The notes beneath the pieces were generated by a model. The model did not search any database. It was not told where the DNA came from and saw nothing but the letters and a program-made list of their open reading frames with translations. From RGIG7300 sp045657645 (lineage in GTDB: Bacteria > Bacillota > Clostridia > Oscillospirales > CAG-272): 20,468 nt of DNA. The stretch's first letter is position 1. Every line of letters begins with the position of its first letter. This document shows positions 14,801 through 20,468 of the stretch, one piece after another. Location: contig JAZOTL010000023.1 in the NCBI GenBank assembly GCA_045657645.1, positions 1 to 20,468 of the forward strand. Reading direction: 5' to 3'. Position numbers and translations under genes: made by a program.

Positions 14801-15739
14801 ATGGATTTTATATCAACAGTTAAAGGCAGCCTTCTTGAAAACTTCTACCCCCGCGGATGGGATATGAAGAAGATAGACGAGTGCTGCGAAAAGGGCACAA
14901 AAAGAGAAGCTTTCTGGAACAAGAAGTTCAGCGTTTCCGAGTGTGAAAACGTAGCTGAGTTCGACGTTCTTATGGGTCACGAAATTGCAATGCAGATAAA
15001 AGAGACCCGCCAGAAGGGCAGAAAGTGCGCAATGATACTCCCCGTTGGCCCTATGGGTATGTACAGATGGGCAGTTTACTTCCTGCGTGAATGGAAGGTA
15101 TGTTGCGACCACGTTTACACTTTCAATATGGACGAGTGGTCTGATGCAGAGGGTAACACCCTGCCCAACACAAGTACTGCATCCTTTGAATACAGTATGA
15201 AGGAAGCTTTCTTTAACAAGCTTGGCAAGTACACAGTACCCGAAGCACAGCGCAACTTTGCAACAAAAGAAAACCTTCCTACCTATCCCGAAAAGATAGC
15301 AAAGCTTAAGGCAGAGGGCGCAAAGCTCGTACTTGTATACGGTATAGGCAGAATGTGCCACATAGCTTTCTGGGAACCCCAGTTTGCAGAAGAATTTGAC
15401 TCTGTTGAGGAATGGAAGAAGCAGAACTACAGAATAGCTGCAAAGCTTCATCCCCTTACCATAGAGCAGAACGCAATCACATCCTTTAAGAGCAGAACCA
15501 CCCTTGTTCCCTGCCGTGCAAATACTATAGGCCCCGGTCTTTTCCTCCAGGCTGATTATGCTATCGGCGGTGCTGACGGAGCACTCTCCCGCGGAATGGG
15601 CTGGCAGGGTATGAGCTTCCTCACCACCCTTCACTACGGTCCCGATATGAATATAACCTCAACATTCATACCCACCCTTCCCGGCAAGCTCTTCTACCTT
15701 AAGGAGCTTAAGGGTCCCCTTACCGCAGAGTGTAACTAA
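14801..15739 (+). CDS. Atypical NagB/glucosamine-6-phosphate isomerase-like enzyme
   Basis: This 312-residue protein has the NagB/RpiA-type Rossmann layout. MILPVGPMG (78-86) is the phosphate-binding loop, TFNMDEW (107-113) has the NagB Asp72-Glu73 pair at D111-E112, and GIGRMCHIAFWEP (181-193) matches the NagB segment GIGxDGHIAFNEP. Compared with E. coli NagB, His143 and Glu148 are kept (His187, Glu192) but Asp141 is replaced by Met185 and Gly142 by Cys186. A changed reaction or substrate is therefore possible. It is the last gene of the operon, 33 bp after the deacetylase, with AGAGGTGA before the ATG. It is longer than canonical NagB (about 266 in E. coli). The family call is good; the exact reaction is unknown, so no symbol is given. 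Confidence 0.75.
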   Translation: MDFISTVKGSLLENFYPRGWDMKKIDECCEKGTKREAFWNKKFSVSECENVAEFDVLMGHEIAMQIKETRQKGRKCAMILPVGPMGMYRWAVYFLREWKVCCDHVYTFNMDEWSDAEGNTLPNTSTASFEYSMKEAFFNKLGKYTVPEAQRNFATKENLPTYPEKIAKLKAEGAKLVLVYGIGRMCHIAFWEPQFAEEFDSVEEWKKQNYRIAAKLHPLTIEQNAITSFKSRTTLVPCRANTIGPGLFLQADYAIGGADGALSRGMGWQGMSFLTTLHYGPDMNITSTFIPTLPGKLFYLKELKGPLTAECN

Positions 15740-15751
15740 ATTACAATATAC

Positions 15752-15786
15752 AAAAAAGATGCCTTACGATAAAGGCATCTTTTTTT
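15752..15786 (+). terminator. Bidirectional terminator between the NagB-like and LtaS-like genes
   Basis: A perfect 14-bp stem (AAAAAAGATGCCTT / AAGGCATCTTTTTT) has a 6-base loop and T7 on the plus strand and T6 on the minus strand. It serves both convergent genes; the LtaS-like stop codon lies inside it. Confidence 0.92.
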
Positions 15787-17746
15787 CGTTTGTTTTAGAT
15801 AAATAGCTCCAAGGGTTTTGATAGTTGACCCTTGCAACAAATATTTCGCCATCCTTATATTGACGCGGCGCGTCAATATACAGGGTAGAAGAATCTACAT
15901 ACTCTGTATTTTTTCTGTTACCGTTAATATAAACGGCACAGTGCTCGTTGAAATTCTCACCCTTAACGTAGAGCCTATCATCCTCATAATAAACCTCATC
16001 TAAGGTAAATTCATCAACACCAAAAACTATTTCCGTAGGTTTATAAGGAGTTTCTCCACCGTAAATTATATTTTCCGTACTTGTTATATCATAGGCGAGA
16101 AGCTGCAGCTTATCATAAAAATCCTTGTCATTGCTGAACTTCTGGTGGAACTGGGTTATTCTGCCCACGTTCATACCCAAAAGGCTCTGCACGTGAGAGG
16201 AAAGCTGATAGGTCATAAGGTCTTTATCTTCGGCCTTCAAGCCGTAGTTAGACCAAACAATATACTCGGTTTCATACAGAGAGCCTGTTTCAAGCATATC
16301 CTCGGTAAAAGCAATACCCGGCAGATGATCGCCGTACATTACAAGCACCACGGGCTCATCATAATCGGAGAGTGTGCGGGTAAGTGAGCCAACAAACTCA
16401 TCCATTTCCCTTACCTGGGTTGTATAATAGTTTATGGCAGAAAGAACTTCCTCCATATCCTCTGAGCTTGCCTGGGCGTAATATCCTTCAGTAGGCTCTT
16501 CAAAATCATTGGGATACGAGCCGTGACCCTGAACGGATACCGCAAAAACAAAGTCCCTGTTATCATCACTATTGAGTGCCTTTAGTATATACTTTTCAAG
16601 GATTGCATCCTTCACCCAACCGTTTGGATTATATTCCATATCGCTCATAGATTCAAAGGTGGTAAAGGTATCAAAGCCAAGATTACCGTACACACGGTCA
16701 CGGCAATAAAAGCCTGCACTAAAGTTATGTATGGCGTGAGCTTTGTAGCCCATTTCCTTATAATTGTACGCCATTGATTCACAGGTAGTACCGCTTAAAA
16801 AGGTTTCATAGGGGAACTCTATAGTACCAAAGCATTCTATGCTAAGACCCGTAAGTACCTCAAATTCGGTATTTGCAGTACCGCCCCCCGTCACGGGCAC
16901 GGTAAGTGTTCCGGAAGGATAATTTTCTGCAAGTCTTCTGAAATTAGGAATTACTTCTTCATCAAATTCCACACCCTTAATAGTGGCAGGATCTACAAAG
17001 GACTCAAGCTGTAAAAACACAACGTTAGGCTTAATTTTAGGATCCTTTGCAGGGTCGTTTATATCCTCCAGAATCTTATTCAACTGGGAAGTTGAATAAT
17101 CCTCGGGCTTATCAACACCCATATCAAATACAGAACAGAAAAATGAAAAGGTGAAACCGTTGTCTGAATATCCCTGTTTTATATCGGCAAAGCCTGTTGT
17201 AAGAAAGCCTGTGACAACACCTAAAATAATAATCACGGTAAGCAGTATCGCTGTGCCCGCGGCAACTATAGCAGAGGCTTTCATTTCAGGATTGTTTTTG
17301 CATCTGTAACCTTTTTTGTAAAGCAAAACAAGACCTGTAATTGCCGCTATAATCCCAAGTGTTATAAGTAAAACGTGGAGTGCGTTGAGATAGCGGCCGG
17401 TTATCATAATACCGTAGCGGAACACCAATATATCGCTTGCGTTAAACTGGGTATTGCGCTGTATAAGCAAAACCAGATTTATTACGTTGAGCGTTAGCCA
17501 CCCAAGGGTTACAAGTGAATATACAAACAACCTGCGCTTAAAAAAGAGAGCAAGTGAAAACGAGAGGAATATTATAAGAAGGTTTACAAGGAAAATATGA
17601 GGTCTTGTTACCAAAAATAAAAAGGCATCAAAAACGCTCATTCTGTTAAATACCTCGCTTATAAAGCAGGTGAAAAACGAAAGAATAAAGCAGGATAAAA
17701 AGGGCCTTTCTATAAATCTTGTAAAGCCGTTTTTCAGCTTTTCCAT
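15764..17746 (-). CDS. LtaS-like lipoteichoic acid synthase family protein
   Basis: This is a 660-residue membrane phosphoglycerol transferase of the sulfatase superfamily. About five transmembrane helices occupy residues 15-185, followed by an extracellular sulfatase domain (about 238-540). Mn-binding and catalytic residues known from S. aureus LtaS are visible: Glu248 in QLESF, nucleophile Thr290 in GGGTANTEF, and Asp473-His474 in YGDHLPG; His408 in QGHGSY is in the substrate-contact region. It would polymerise or transfer glycerol phosphate on the outer membrane face. After the catalytic domain a beta-rich segment (about 568-645, YKPTEIVFGVDEF...) resembles a TIG/Ig-like module and is not part of canonical LtaS. 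AAGGAGAG precedes the ATG. It lies 61 bp after the EIIC-like gene, with no clear promoter between, so possibly the two are co-transcribed. Confidence 0.88.
   Translation of the reverse strand: MEKLKNGFTRFIERPFLSCFILSFFTCFISEVFNRMSVFDAFLFLVTRPHIFLVNLLIIFLSFSLALFFKRRLFVYSLVTLGWLTLNVINLVLLIQRNTQFNASDILVFRYGIMITGRYLNALHVLLITLGIIAAITGLVLLYKKGYRCKNNPEMKASAIVAAGTAILLTVIIILGVVTGFLTTGFADIKQGYSDNGFTFSFFCSVFDMGVDKPEDYSTSQLNKILEDINDPAKDPKIKPNVVFLQLESFVDPATIKGVEFDEEVIPNFRRLAENYPSGTLTVPVTGGGTANTEFEVLTGLSIECFGTIEFPYETFLSGTTCESMAYNYKEMGYKAHAIHNFSAGFYCRDRVYGNLGFDTFTTFESMSDMEYNPNGWVKDAILEKYILKALNSDDNRDFVFAVSVQGHGSYPNDFEEPTEGYYAQASSEDMEEVLSAINYYTTQVREMDEFVGSLTRTLSDYDEPVVLVMYGDHLPGIAFTEDMLETGSLYETEYIVWSNYGLKAEDKDLMTYQLSSHVQSLLGMNVGRITQFHQKFSNDKDFYDKLQLLAYDITSTENIIYGGETPYKPTEIVFGVDEFTLDEVYYEDDRLYVKGENFNEHCAVYINGNRKNTEYVDSSTLYIDAPRQYKDGEIFVARVNYQNPWSYLSKTNEKKMPLS
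15856..15880 (-). repeat. 25-bp palindrome inside the LtaS-like gene
   Basis: A perfect inverted repeat, TATATTGACGCG and its complement around a single central base, lies in the coding region of the C-terminal extension. It codes for part of LYIDAPRQYK. Its perfection is unusual for coding DNA; function is unknown. Confidence 0.7.
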
Positions 17747-17807
17747 ATTACTCTCCTTTCCGCCATATAAAAGGCAATTTTACTTTTAGGTAGTTATAAA
17801 TGAACCG

Positions 17808-18851
17808 TCAGTTTTTAACTGCCAGTCGCATATCTCCCTTTTTAACCCAACCGATACGGCAGAAAACAAAGTCAAAGCCCAGGGTAAGAACAGCAGGGAG
17901 GATAAAGTGCATAATTACAACCATTACTGTAGTTTTTAAAACGCCAAAATCGGGAACCATTGCGGTAAATGCTTCAAACTGACCTACAAGACCCGAGGTT
18001 CCCATACCCGAACCCTTTGCAGTATTGGTCATTCCAAGCATAGCAGAGGAAATAGGGCCAAGCACAGCCGAAGACATAATGGGAGCAAGCCATATTGCAG
18101 GCTTTTTCATAATATTAGGTACCTGGAGCATAGAGGTTCCTATACCCTGGGATATAAGTCCTCCCATACCGTTATCCCTATAGCTTGCAACGGCAAAGCC
18201 TATCATCTGACAGCAACAGCCTACGCAGGCAGCACCTGCAGCAATTCCGCTAAGTCCCAAGGATATACCGATTGCAGCAGAGGAAATAGGCAGAGTGAGA
18301 ATCATACCCATAAGCACCGCTACAACGATACCGCCTACTACGGGATTCTTTTCTACGTTTATATTAACAAGGGAACCTAACCAAGTCATAAAACGAGCAA
18401 TAGGTGTAGAAACCGTGAGGGCAACAACCGCACCTACGGCTATGGTAACAAGGGGGGTAAGTATAATATCAAGCTTTGTTTTGCCGGAAATAAGGGATGC
18501 AACCTCTACAGCTACAACAACGGCAACAAACGCGCCCAGGGGCTCACCGGGTGCGCCGATAGCAAAATTACCGCCGGGGAAAGCACCAAGCAGACCAACA
18601 ACTCCCGCAGAAGCGCACAGCATGGGGGATGCACCGAACTTTGCAGCCACAGCCACACCTATGCCTGCACCCGTAAGAGTTTTGGCAAGGCTTGAAATGT
18701 AAACTATAGTATTACCTATATTGCCGTTTACGTACGTTGCAATAAGAGCGCCCACCTGACCCAGAATCGTTCCTATAATAAGGGTTGCAAAAAGACCCAA
18801 AGCCATAGCGCTTAAACCGTCTATAAAATATTTATGCAGAAACTTTTTCAA
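17808..18851 (-). CDS. PTS EIIC-like (PfoR-type) membrane protein
   Basis: This is a polytopic membrane protein with about eight to ten hydrophobic, Gly/Ala-rich helices in 347 residues. GAFPGGNFAIGAPGEPLGAFVAVVVAVE, ISQGIGTSMLQVPNIMKKPAIWLAPIMSSAVLGPISS and NTAKGSGMGTSGLVGQ are typical of the PTS_EIIC_2 family, which includes Clostridium perfringens PfoR. No EIIA or EIIB domain or gene is nearby, so phosphorylation-coupled transport is unproven and a sensor role is possible. The start is placed at a TTG at 18851, because AAGGA lies 9 bases upstream. The upstream in-frame ATGs overlap the -10 box or lie before it. It is divergent from nanA, which suggests a link to sialic acid uptake or sensing (inference). 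The ltaS-like gene follows on the same strand. Confidence 0.75.
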   Translation of the reverse strand: MKKFLHKYFIDGLSAMALGLFATLIIGTILGQVGALIATYVNGNIGNTIVYISSLAKTLTGAGIGVAVAAKFGASPMLCASAGVVGLLGAFPGGNFAIGAPGEPLGAFVAVVVAVEVASLISGKTKLDIILTPLVTIAVGAVVALTVSTPIARFMTWLGSLVNINVEKNPVVGGIVVAVLMGMILTLPISSAAIGISLGLSGIAAGAACVGCCCQMIGFAVASYRDNGMGGLISQGIGTSMLQVPNIMKKPAIWLAPIMSSAVLGPISSAMLGMTNTAKGSGMGTSGLVGQFEAFTAMVPDFGVLKTTVMVVIMHFILPAVLTLGFDFVFCRIGWVKKGDMRLAVKN

Positions 18852-18882
18852 AATGACACTTCCTTTTTTCTTATTAGTCTTC

Positions 18883-18911
18883 ATTATACAAAATCCGTTA
18901 TAATTTTGCAA
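18883..18911 (-). promoter_or_regulatory. Promoter of the EIIC-like gene
   Basis: On the minus strand, TTGCAA (18911-18906) and a perfect TATAAT (18888-18883) have a 17-bp spacer. The predicted start is about 25 bases before the TTG initiation codon. Confidence 0.75.
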
Positions 18912-18946
18912 TAGAATAATGTTTCTTTTTAGTTAAATATCTATGC

Positions 18947-18985
18947 TTGACAAGGAAAAAAAAGAGAGTATAATTATAGTATAAT
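18947..18985 (+). promoter_or_regulatory. nanA promoter with two -10 boxes
   Basis: A perfect TTGACA (18947-18952) and TATAAT (18969-18974) have a 16-bp spacer. A second TATAAT (18980-18985) lies 11 bases further on, but would start RNA almost at the ribosome binding site. The first is the more likely main start. Confidence 0.8.
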
Positions 18986-19006
18986 CATTTAATAAGGAGA
19001 ACCATA

Positions 19007-19897
19007 ATGAGTACACCTAACATAAAAGGTATAATCCCTGCATTCATCAGCCCCTTTAAGGCTGACGGAAGCTTAAATATTGATGCAACCAAGGAGCACG
19101 CACTCCGCCTTATCGAAAAAGGCGCAGACTCTCTTTACGTTGGCGGAAGCTCTGGTGAAATGATACTTATGACAAACGAGGAGCGTAAAACCCTTCTTGA
19201 AACAGTAGTAAACGTTGTTCCCGAAAACTTCCCCATTATCGCACACATCGGTGCAGCTAATCCTATGGATGCATACGAGCTTGCACAGCACGCAGACTCT
19301 CTCGGCGTTGCTGCAATATCTTCCGTTACACCCTTCTACTATAAGTATTCATTCAACGAAATGAAGTATTACTATGAGAAGATATCCTCACTTGTTAAAA
19401 CACCTATGGTAATATACAACATTCCTTCCCTTTCCGGCGCATCCCTTTCTCTCAACCAGATGAGCGAGCTTCTGCGCGTAGAAAACGTTTGCGGTATGAA
19501 GTTTACAAGCAATGACTTCTTCAGCTTTGAGCGTATCCGTAACGCATTCCCCGACAAGCTCCTTTACAACGGTTCCGACGAGATTCTCTGCTCCGGTCTT
19601 GCAATGGGTGCAGACGGCGGTATCGGTACTACATACAACGTTCTTGTTTCCAAGTTTGCCGAGCTCTACAAGCTCTTTAAGGAAAACAAGCTTGAGGAAG
19701 CACTTGCAGTTCAGCACGGTATCAACGATGCTATCGCTACCATCCTCAGCTTCCCCCTGTTACCTGCAATCAAAGCTCTTGTAAAGGCTTGCGGTTGCGA
19801 CTGCGGAACCTGCCGTGATCCCTTTGAGAAAATGACTCCCGAAATGGAAAAGGACCTCTGCGATAAGGTACGCGGAAAGCTTACCTGGGAAATATAA
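19007..19897 (+). CDS. nanA: N-acetylneuraminate lyase
   Basis: This is a 296-residue class I aldolase of the DapA/NanA family. It cleaves sialic acid (Neu5Ac) to N-acetylmannosamine and pyruvate in the cytoplasm. Points favouring NanA over DapA are YVGGSSGE (44-51, carboxylate-binding loop), YNIPSLSG (137-144) with catalytic Tyr137, and CGMKFTSND with Schiff-base Lys165. The Tyr and Lys numbers match E. coli NanA. The C-terminal CGTCRDPF also fits bacterial sialate lyases. AAGGAG precedes the ATG. It is transcribed alone, divergent from the EIIC-like gene, with its own promoter and terminator. No nanE, nanK or sialic acid ABC/TRAP genes are in the window. Confidence 0.92.
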   Translation: MSTPNIKGIIPAFISPFKADGSLNIDATKEHALRLIEKGADSLYVGGSSGEMILMTNEERKTLLETVVNVVPENFPIIAHIGAANPMDAYELAQHADSLGVAAISSVTPFYYKYSFNEMKYYYEKISSLVKTPMVIYNIPSLSGASLSLNQMSELLRVENVCGMKFTSNDFFSFERIRNAFPDKLLYNGSDEILCSGLAMGADGGIGTTYNVLVSKFAELYKLFKENKLEEALAVQHGINDAIATILSFPLLPAIKALVKACGCDCGTCRDPFEKMTPEMEKDLCDKVRGKLTWEI

Positions 19898-19905
19898 TAA
19901 AACAC

Positions 19906-19935
19906 AAAAAGGACTTGTTTAACAAGTCCTTTTTT
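19906..19935 (+). terminator. Bidirectional terminator after nanA
   Basis: AAAAAGGACTTGTT / AACAAGTCC plus T7 forms a strong stem with flanking A and T runs. It can end nanA on the plus strand and the convergent gene on the minus strand. Confidence 0.9.
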
Positions 19936-19936
19936 C

Positions 19937-19958
19937 TTCCGCTTTCGAAAAAGCGGAA
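19937..19958 (-). other. Additional hairpin with UUCG-type loop on the minus strand
   Basis: A 9-bp stem (TTCCGCTTT / AAAGCGGAA) has a 4-base loop that reads TTCG on the minus strand. No T-run follows directly. It precedes the shared terminator for minus-strand RNA, so it may stabilise that 3' end. Confidence 0.5.
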
Positions 19959-19990
19959 CCAATTCTTAAGTGTTATTCTGTTTTAGATAT

Positions 19991-20468
19991 TTATTCAAGG
20001 TTCAACTCATCACATTCAAGAAACGCTTGTGCATTTGAAAGTCCGTTCATTGGAACGAGGATAGAGGCTCCACAGGTATCGCACACTATACGGACGTTTT
20101 CATAATCGGGGGCGGCAAACTCATATCGGTAAGAGGGTTCTTCCCCATCCTTGCAATTACAATGTATTTTGCCCTCGTCCTTTAGATCTGCAAGCATAAA
20201 ACGCAATATATCCTCTATTGCAGGGTCGTCGTACACATCGTCCCCGGAGCCGTCGTGCAGAGCATCAAAGCTTTCAACGCCTGATTCCTCCATCATACCG
20301 AAAAGCATCTTTTCATTTTCCTTCAGGGCTTCAAGCACCGCATCCTTTGATCCCACAAAGCAGATATCAAGTCCTGTATAGGTGCAACCAAAGCTGAAAA
20401 GCTCACGGGAGAAGAATACGTTTGTAGAAACGCTGTAGTTATGGGGCTTGGGGCATATAATACAGGGA
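19991..20468 (-). CDS. Unrecognised cysteine-containing protein, 5' part outside the window
   Basis: The frame stays open from the TAA at 19991 to the window edge (158 codons plus one base), so the true start lies beyond 20468. An internal GTG at 20356 is not a convincing start. The visible part begins with a CxxC pair (CIICPKPHNYSVSTNVFF). It then has ELFSFGCTYTGLDICFVGSKDAV, an acidic middle region with predicted helices, CNC, and VCDTCG close to the end. Cysteine pairs near both ends suggest a zinc-ribbon-like fold, loosely similar to CpXC-type proteins, but I do not recognise the family. No signal peptide or membrane segment is visible in this part. Confidence 0.65.
   Translation of the reverse strand, partial: PCIICPKPHNYSVSTNVFFSRELFSFGCTYTGLDICFVGSKDAVLEALKENEKMLFGMMEESGVESFDALHDGSGDDVYDDPAIEDILRFMLADLKDEGKIHCNCKDGEEPSYRYEFAAPDYENVRIVCDTCGASILVPMNGLSNAQAFLECDELNLE

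Noticed and set aside
14813..15634. Minus-strand open frame opposite the NagB-like gene
   Set aside because: The plus-strand gene has clear NagB motifs and a ribosome binding site. The antisense product has no recognisable domain.
1..20468. tRNA, rRNA, CRISPR, insertion sequence, toxin-antitoxin or phage module
   Set aside because: Both strands were read for cloverleaf-like segments, regular repeats, transposase motifs and small gene pairs; none was found.

Overview
The window looks like a chromosomal segment of a Gram-positive, spore-forming-lineage Bacillota, most likely an uncultured gut-type member of class Clostridia. The evidence is the CIRCE-controlled hrcA-grpE-dnaK-dnaJ-prmA heat-shock operon, a stand-alone spoVG, an LtaS-type lipoteichoic acid synthase, a lipobox solute-binding protein, strong AGGAGG-type ribosome binding sites, TTGACA/TATAAT promoters and many compact U-tailed terminators. 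No rRNA, tRNA, CRISPR array, insertion sequence, integrase or phage structural gene was seen. No gap between genes exceeds about 280 bases.

Layout. (1) 1-1712, minus strand: the 5' 570 codons of a secreted beta-propeller glycosidase-like protein, cut by the window edge, with its own promoter. (2) 7611-1861, minus strand: promoter, CIRCE operator, hrcA, grpE, dnaK, dnaJ, prmA and a terminator. This unit has two intercistronic hairpins and a tight hrcA/grpE TAATG overlap. (3) 9177-7675, minus strand: murC followed by two terminators; spoVG is divergent from it at 9385. (4) 10395-9732, minus strand: a small protein that appears to have a ThyX-like fold but a degenerate ThyX signature. (5) 10461-15739: a carbohydrate locus. 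A solute-binding lipoprotein (minus) is divergent from a three-gene plus-strand operon encoding a GH127/DUF1680 beta-L-arabinofuranosidase-like enzyme, a PIG-L (LmbE-type) N-deacetylase and an atypical NagB-like sugar-phosphate isomerase/deaminase. (6) 18851-15764, minus strand: an EIIC-like membrane protein, then an LtaS-like enzyme with a C-terminal beta-rich extension. (7) 18947-19897, plus strand: N-acetylneuraminate lyase (nanA), divergent from the EIIC-like gene. (8) 20468-19991, minus strand: the 3' part of an unrecognised cysteine-containing protein.

How the genes may work together. The heat-shock, murC and spoVG genes are housekeeping. The rest points to glycan scavenging. The solute-binding protein would capture an oligosaccharide. 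The cytoplasmic GH127-like enzyme, deacetylase and NagB-like enzyme could trim, N-deacetylate and isomerise/deaminate it. NanA, with the divergent EIIC-like protein as a possible carrier or sensor, suggests sialic acid use. These substrate assignments are inferences from family and gene order. The most interesting candidate for an undescribed pathway is the GH127-like/PIG-L/NagB-like operon, because its NagB-like member has lost the Asp of the canonical D-x-H-x(4)-E active-site motif.
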